A stretch of DNA of 64,000 nt, taken from Puffinus mauretanicus. Taxonomy: Eukaryota; Chordata; Aves; Procellariiformes; Procellariidae. Positions 60,201 to 64,000 of the stretch are shown piece by piece (the first letter of the stretch is position 1; each line of letters begins with the position of its first letter). Location of the stretch: assembly GCA_023333565.1 (NCBI GenBank), contig JAJKFH010001602.1:1-64000 (forward strand), in the 5' to 3' direction. The position numbers and the translations under genes were made by a program. The notes beneath the pieces were generated by a model. That model had not been told where the DNA came from, made no database searches, and saw nothing but the letters and a program-made list of their open reading frames with translations.

Positions 60201-63200
60201 AATTTTGTGCGCTGTGGAATTATAAATCTATAGAAATGTGATAATCATAAAAATACCAATATGGTATTAAAAATTAAATTTAAAAAGTAGATATGCGTAC
60301 ATACACAGACACACATACATATCCCTGCCATTTTTCCCCTTCAAATTCTCACTGGTAATGCACTGCGGAATTGCTGTACAAGTAATTTTTGCCATTGTCC
60401 ACTAATTCATCAAAACAAACCATTTGGTGCCACTGTTTGTAATGGGGAAAACATGAATCAACAGGCAAAGCCAACTAATTTTTAGATTTAAAAGGAAACC
60501 GCAAGCAAACTTTATTATTTTCCTCAAAGTGTCTTCTAGTATCAGCTGCCAACAAATCCTTCTTTTTGACTAAAAAGCTTCAAAATATTTGTCTCCTCAG
60601 TTTACATCTCCTTCCTGAGACAGTCTGTCAGTGGAGAGGCATCCTGTTACTAATTTCTACTTAATATTAAAACCAACAAATGTGAAAACAGCTCAGGCAA
60701 CAAACAAAAGTGATAGAAGCAGCAAGCCACAGCAACCCAACGATGTCTACCAGATGAAATCTCAAACCAACATTTTTATCTGTAAGATCAAGTATTCATT
60801 TTCTTATTTCACTTCTGATACAATTTAAGATGGCAACAGCATACAAGTTCATAAAAAACTGCATTCACTTTTTAGAGAAGTACACAGTGTTCTATATAGA
60901 CACCTTTTTTTGCCATTTTGCCTACAAATGGAAAGTACAACCAAGCACAACCAACTAAATGGAAGGCAAATCATTGCTTTGAAAAGGGCAAACAAATAGG
61001 GAAAGACCATTATAATAATTATATATTCTTATTTTTAATGAATTCTAAACAATCTATTTTCAGTATTTACACACAGATAAAGTAATACTAATTTTCTATA
61101 TTTAAAATACAGACTTTTTCTGTATGTTCATTTTAGTTCAATCTTTATTTAAATGGTTTAAGAGAAACACTGTCTCTTTGGTGTGGATATGATGTGCCTA
61201 TTGAAGAAAATGGAACTGTATATAAGAAGCAATGGTAGGACATGAATGAAAGCCTATAGGTCTGTCTCTTAGAAACTTAGTAACTGTTTATGACGCTATG
61301 ACCTTCAAAACCCTCTTTTGAACCATTCTGAATTTTTCATAGTTTACAGGAGAAAATTATCTTTATGAAAGAAATAAACAGAGAAAATCTCTTAGGGGGT
61401 ATTTCTGAGCGACAAGAACTGAAAAGAGAACTTTAAATTTATCAGAATGATACTAGTCATGTGATGGGGTTTCCCCAGAAGAGAAAAGCTTACAATGACT
61501 GAAATTGTTAGAGCAAGGTCTTCGATATAGATTTATATGCCCATAATTAAACGGGCACTTGCCAAAATTAAGATCCAAGACTACAAACTGACGGGAACGA
61601 AAAAATATTTGTATAAACAGTCTTCAGTTTATACAAAGTTTGAGCTCAGCAGAAATTAGAGATAATATTATGTGAACTATGGCAAGGACAAAAAAAATTA
61701 CTTCATATCTTTTGTATTTGTGCTGCAAAATTTGATTATCTTAGAAAAAAGTTAGAAACCTCAAGATTATATTGATGAGTAACAATACTCAATACTGGCA
61801 CATGAGAAAAACCAAACCCCAAACCAAGCTCATTGTGCTATTTTAGACACACAGAAGACATGCTAAGTTGCTAAAATGAGTATTTTGGAAAAATACAAGT
61901 CAGCAAATAGCTGAAATATAATTGCCCAATATACAGGGAAGTGTCAACATTTGAACCTGGAAAAAGAAGTGATACTATTTGAAAGGAAAGACAGAAGGAC
62001 AGTGAAAATCTTACAGATTTGCTTACATGGCCAGGGTTTTAAAGTCATATTTATTCAAGCTAGATGGACAACTTGCTTTGGAAAACCATAGAGAACAGGC
62101 TCTAGACATTGAAATAATCAAAATTCTACTAAATTTCTTCACTGATGCGCATAGTTAGAGGCAGTACATGAAACTGTTCTCAAATTTCAGGTAGCTGCTG
62201 AAGGAAGGGTTTATAAATTACTTCCATCTGTCTGTTATTGGCATTTTAGATACAAAGTGAGAAAAACATATCTCAAACTAAAAATGGTGCTGTGGGATTG
62301 AATGGAAACATAACCAAGAGGCATTGATTTGTGGCAATAATTAATATCTTGAGAAAGTTAATACTAATGAATATTAGTATTTTATATATTCCGTTCACTT
62401 CAGTGAAGAACCGGAACTGGGATGCAGTTACAGTTGGAGAGCAAGCTTTTTTATGTAAATAGATCCTAGCTACATACATCTCATATTGCAAATTTAGGTT
62501 TATTCCCACCTAAAGAAGTATTCAATGCTTTTTGCAATATATTGTTACTATTTTAAAATATGTGAGAAAATCTGTTTTTAATTTCTCTTAAGGTTTCCCA
62601 GCAACATTTTTTCCTTCTCCTATGTTTTTTTCCTTAAGGATATTGGTGACCGCTGATTACGAAAAGGAATGCAGTAACTGCTATAGGTTTTAGAAATACA
62701 GTGTACTGCCAATCCCAAATTCCCCATCTCATGTTTTGTGCTGACTTTAACAGTTATAAGTTTTTTTCCCCCCATTGCTATTTTTTTCCAACTATAAACT
62801 TGTGTTATATTTTTAAAAAAAAAAAAACCAAAACCCACATCAGTAATTTCAAAGTTTAGAATTCCATCTTTGTCTCTGATCAAAACCAGCCAACAACTGC
62901 AAAGGTTCATCATGACAACTAAGAGTAAAGCAATTTTAAAAATTAATTTAATTCTTTTATTTCATTGACAGGTTAAAAAAATGCTGCTGTAATTTTCAGT
63001 ACTGTCTCTTTTCTTTCAAATTCCTGAACAAAACAGAAATAGCTTTAAATTCCTGAATGTGGATATGTTTTTTGACTCACAGAAACAATGTTTTCATCAG
63101 TGTTTTAGGAATAAATAAAATAATGCATTCAACTTCAACATAGCCCTAACATAGTAAACCAGGAGGTATAAGGAAATGTGTATTAACGATAATATGAGAG

Positions 63201-63746
63201 AAAGCTATTAAAACTAAGGATGACTGTGGAACATTTCAAGCTACAGAATGTACTCTCTTCTTGGTACCAAGTGAGATGTGGTAACAGGTGACAGTGTACA
63301 GAGAGGTTTTTTTCCCCCAGATAAGGAAATTGATAAACTGTATGCTAAGGCACACATGCATGTGGCTACTGCTCACCTGCGGCACCACTAGGAAGATACC
63401 GTGAAGGATTTCAGGACACTAGAGATAACAAAAGGAGAGTACTGTATATGGGTGGCCCATCCCGACCTGTTGTGTCACTAATCAGACTGCAACATGAAAA
63501 GGCAGAATATTGCAGAATTAAAAAGGGGGGAAGGGTAGTATCAAATTTTCCCATGATGGTCAAGGGAAAAATGACAGAACAACCATATTATAATTACTAA
63601 AGAAAGGTATAAAGTCTGCAAAACTGGGTCAATGGGGAAGCTATAAACCTTGGCAGGCTATATATTTTGAAGTGGCTGAGAAAAGAACGTGTGAGGGGAA
63701 AAGTGGAGGAAAAGGAATAAAGGAATATAAGGTAAAGCAAATAATG

Positions 63747-63796
63747 TGATCAGGGCTGGTCAGGGGCACCCTAGGATGCAGCCCTGCACCTGATCA
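63747..63796. repeat. Imperfect 50-bp inverted repeat bounded by TGATCAGG / CCTGATCA
   Basis: TGATCAGG at 63747-63754 and CCTGATCA at 63789-63796 are exact reverse complements. The inner parts (GGGCTGG, GCAGCCCT) pair partly. The sequence could form a cruciform or RNA hairpin. Confidence 0.5.
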
Positions 63797-63949
63797 TAAA
63801 GCCTGGAGAAGAAGAGTAAATCTGTTTATGTTCCGATCATACGTGTGTCTGACTGCCTTCTGTGGTCAGAAGGACTTGGGGCGCGCCCTCTGGCATTGAT
63901 GAAGAACTATCAAAATGGGCAGACTGGGTATCCTGAAATCCTAACACTG

Positions 63950-63957
63950 TATAAAAG
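63950..63957 (+). promoter_or_regulatory. TATA-box motif near the window edge
   Basis: TATAAAAG in a less AT-rich context, followed by GTGGAGGACCTGGAGATG up to the end of the window. With the hairpin 150 bp upstream, it resembles the U3/R part of a long terminal repeat, or the promoter of a gene lying beyond 64000. Neither can be decided without the next kilobase. Confidence 0.25.
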
Positions 63958-64000
63958 TGGAGGACCTGGAGATGAAACATGGCACCATTCCAGATTCAAG

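Larger units (their letters stand above)
51713..64000. other. Probable CENPP intron, no further exon confirmed
   Basis: AT-rich sequence with scattered simple tracts. The next CENPP exon upstream (human counterpart around FQLEFQILEIQ to MEPTECSELSEFV) was searched for by eye and not found with acceptable splice sites. In human, ECM2, ASPN, OMD and OGN are nested in CENPP; no ECM2 signal peptide, von Willebrand C or leucine-rich repeat exon was seen. A GC-richer open block lies at 53881-54233 and a hairpin plus TATA motif lies at 63747-63957. Confidence 0.6.

Noticed and set aside
1..64000. CRISPR arrays, operons, prophage or bacterial-type systems
   Set aside because: The sequence is intron-rich vertebrate DNA. 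No spaced direct-repeat array or bacterial gene organisation is present.
1..64000. tRNA, rRNA or snoRNA genes in the introns
   Set aside because: No tRNA A/B-box pair with a foldable cloverleaf, rRNA segment or clear box C/D or H/ACA structure was seen by eye. A covariance-model scan could still find one.

Overview
The window is vertebrate nuclear DNA, most probably from a bird. It has long AT-rich introns with GT-AG boundaries, one CpG-island promoter, few interspersed repeats, and one CR1 LINE 3'-end fragment of the avian type near 47.0 kb. Two genes can be read from spliced exons, and they converge tail to tail. Most open frames in the window are chance frames in intron or UTR sequence.

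Positions 1-2640 hold no gene I can support. A CpG island spans about 2640-3640 and contains the TATA-less promoter and first exon of IPPK (inositol-pentakisphosphate 2-kinase). IPPK runs on the + strand from the ATG at 3237 to the stop at 34482-34484 in 13 coding exons. All 13 junction phases agree, and the spliced frame is 491 codons with no frameshift or premature stop. A 3' UTR of about 3.1 kb follows, with poly(A) signals near 34754, 36258 and 37587.

On the - strand, four exons (51623-51712, 40646-40725, 38098-38189, 37669-37790) splice into the C-terminal 127 residues of CENP-P, a subunit of the inner-kinetochore CCAN (CENP-O/P/Q/R/U group). The stop codon of CENPP is only 76 bp from the last IPPK poly(A) signal, so the two mature transcripts probably overlap in their 3' UTRs. 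The 5' part of CENPP was not found and may lie past 64000. As I remember it, human 9q22.31 has the same convergent IPPK/CENPP pair, with ECM2, ASPN, OMD and OGN nested inside CENPP. No ECM2 exon is recognisable here, so the nested genes, if present, are probably beyond the right edge.

The two genes act in unrelated processes (nuclear InsP6 synthesis and kinetochore assembly). Their arrangement looks like conserved synteny, not shared function. I saw no new multi-gene system. The most useful unusual points are a 10-bp duplication that gives IPPK exon 9 two identical-looking splice donors, the probable 3' UTR overlap, a possible alternative last exon in IPPK intron 4, a CRE-like inverted repeat in intron 2, and an unexplained GC-richer open segment at 53.9-54.2 kb.
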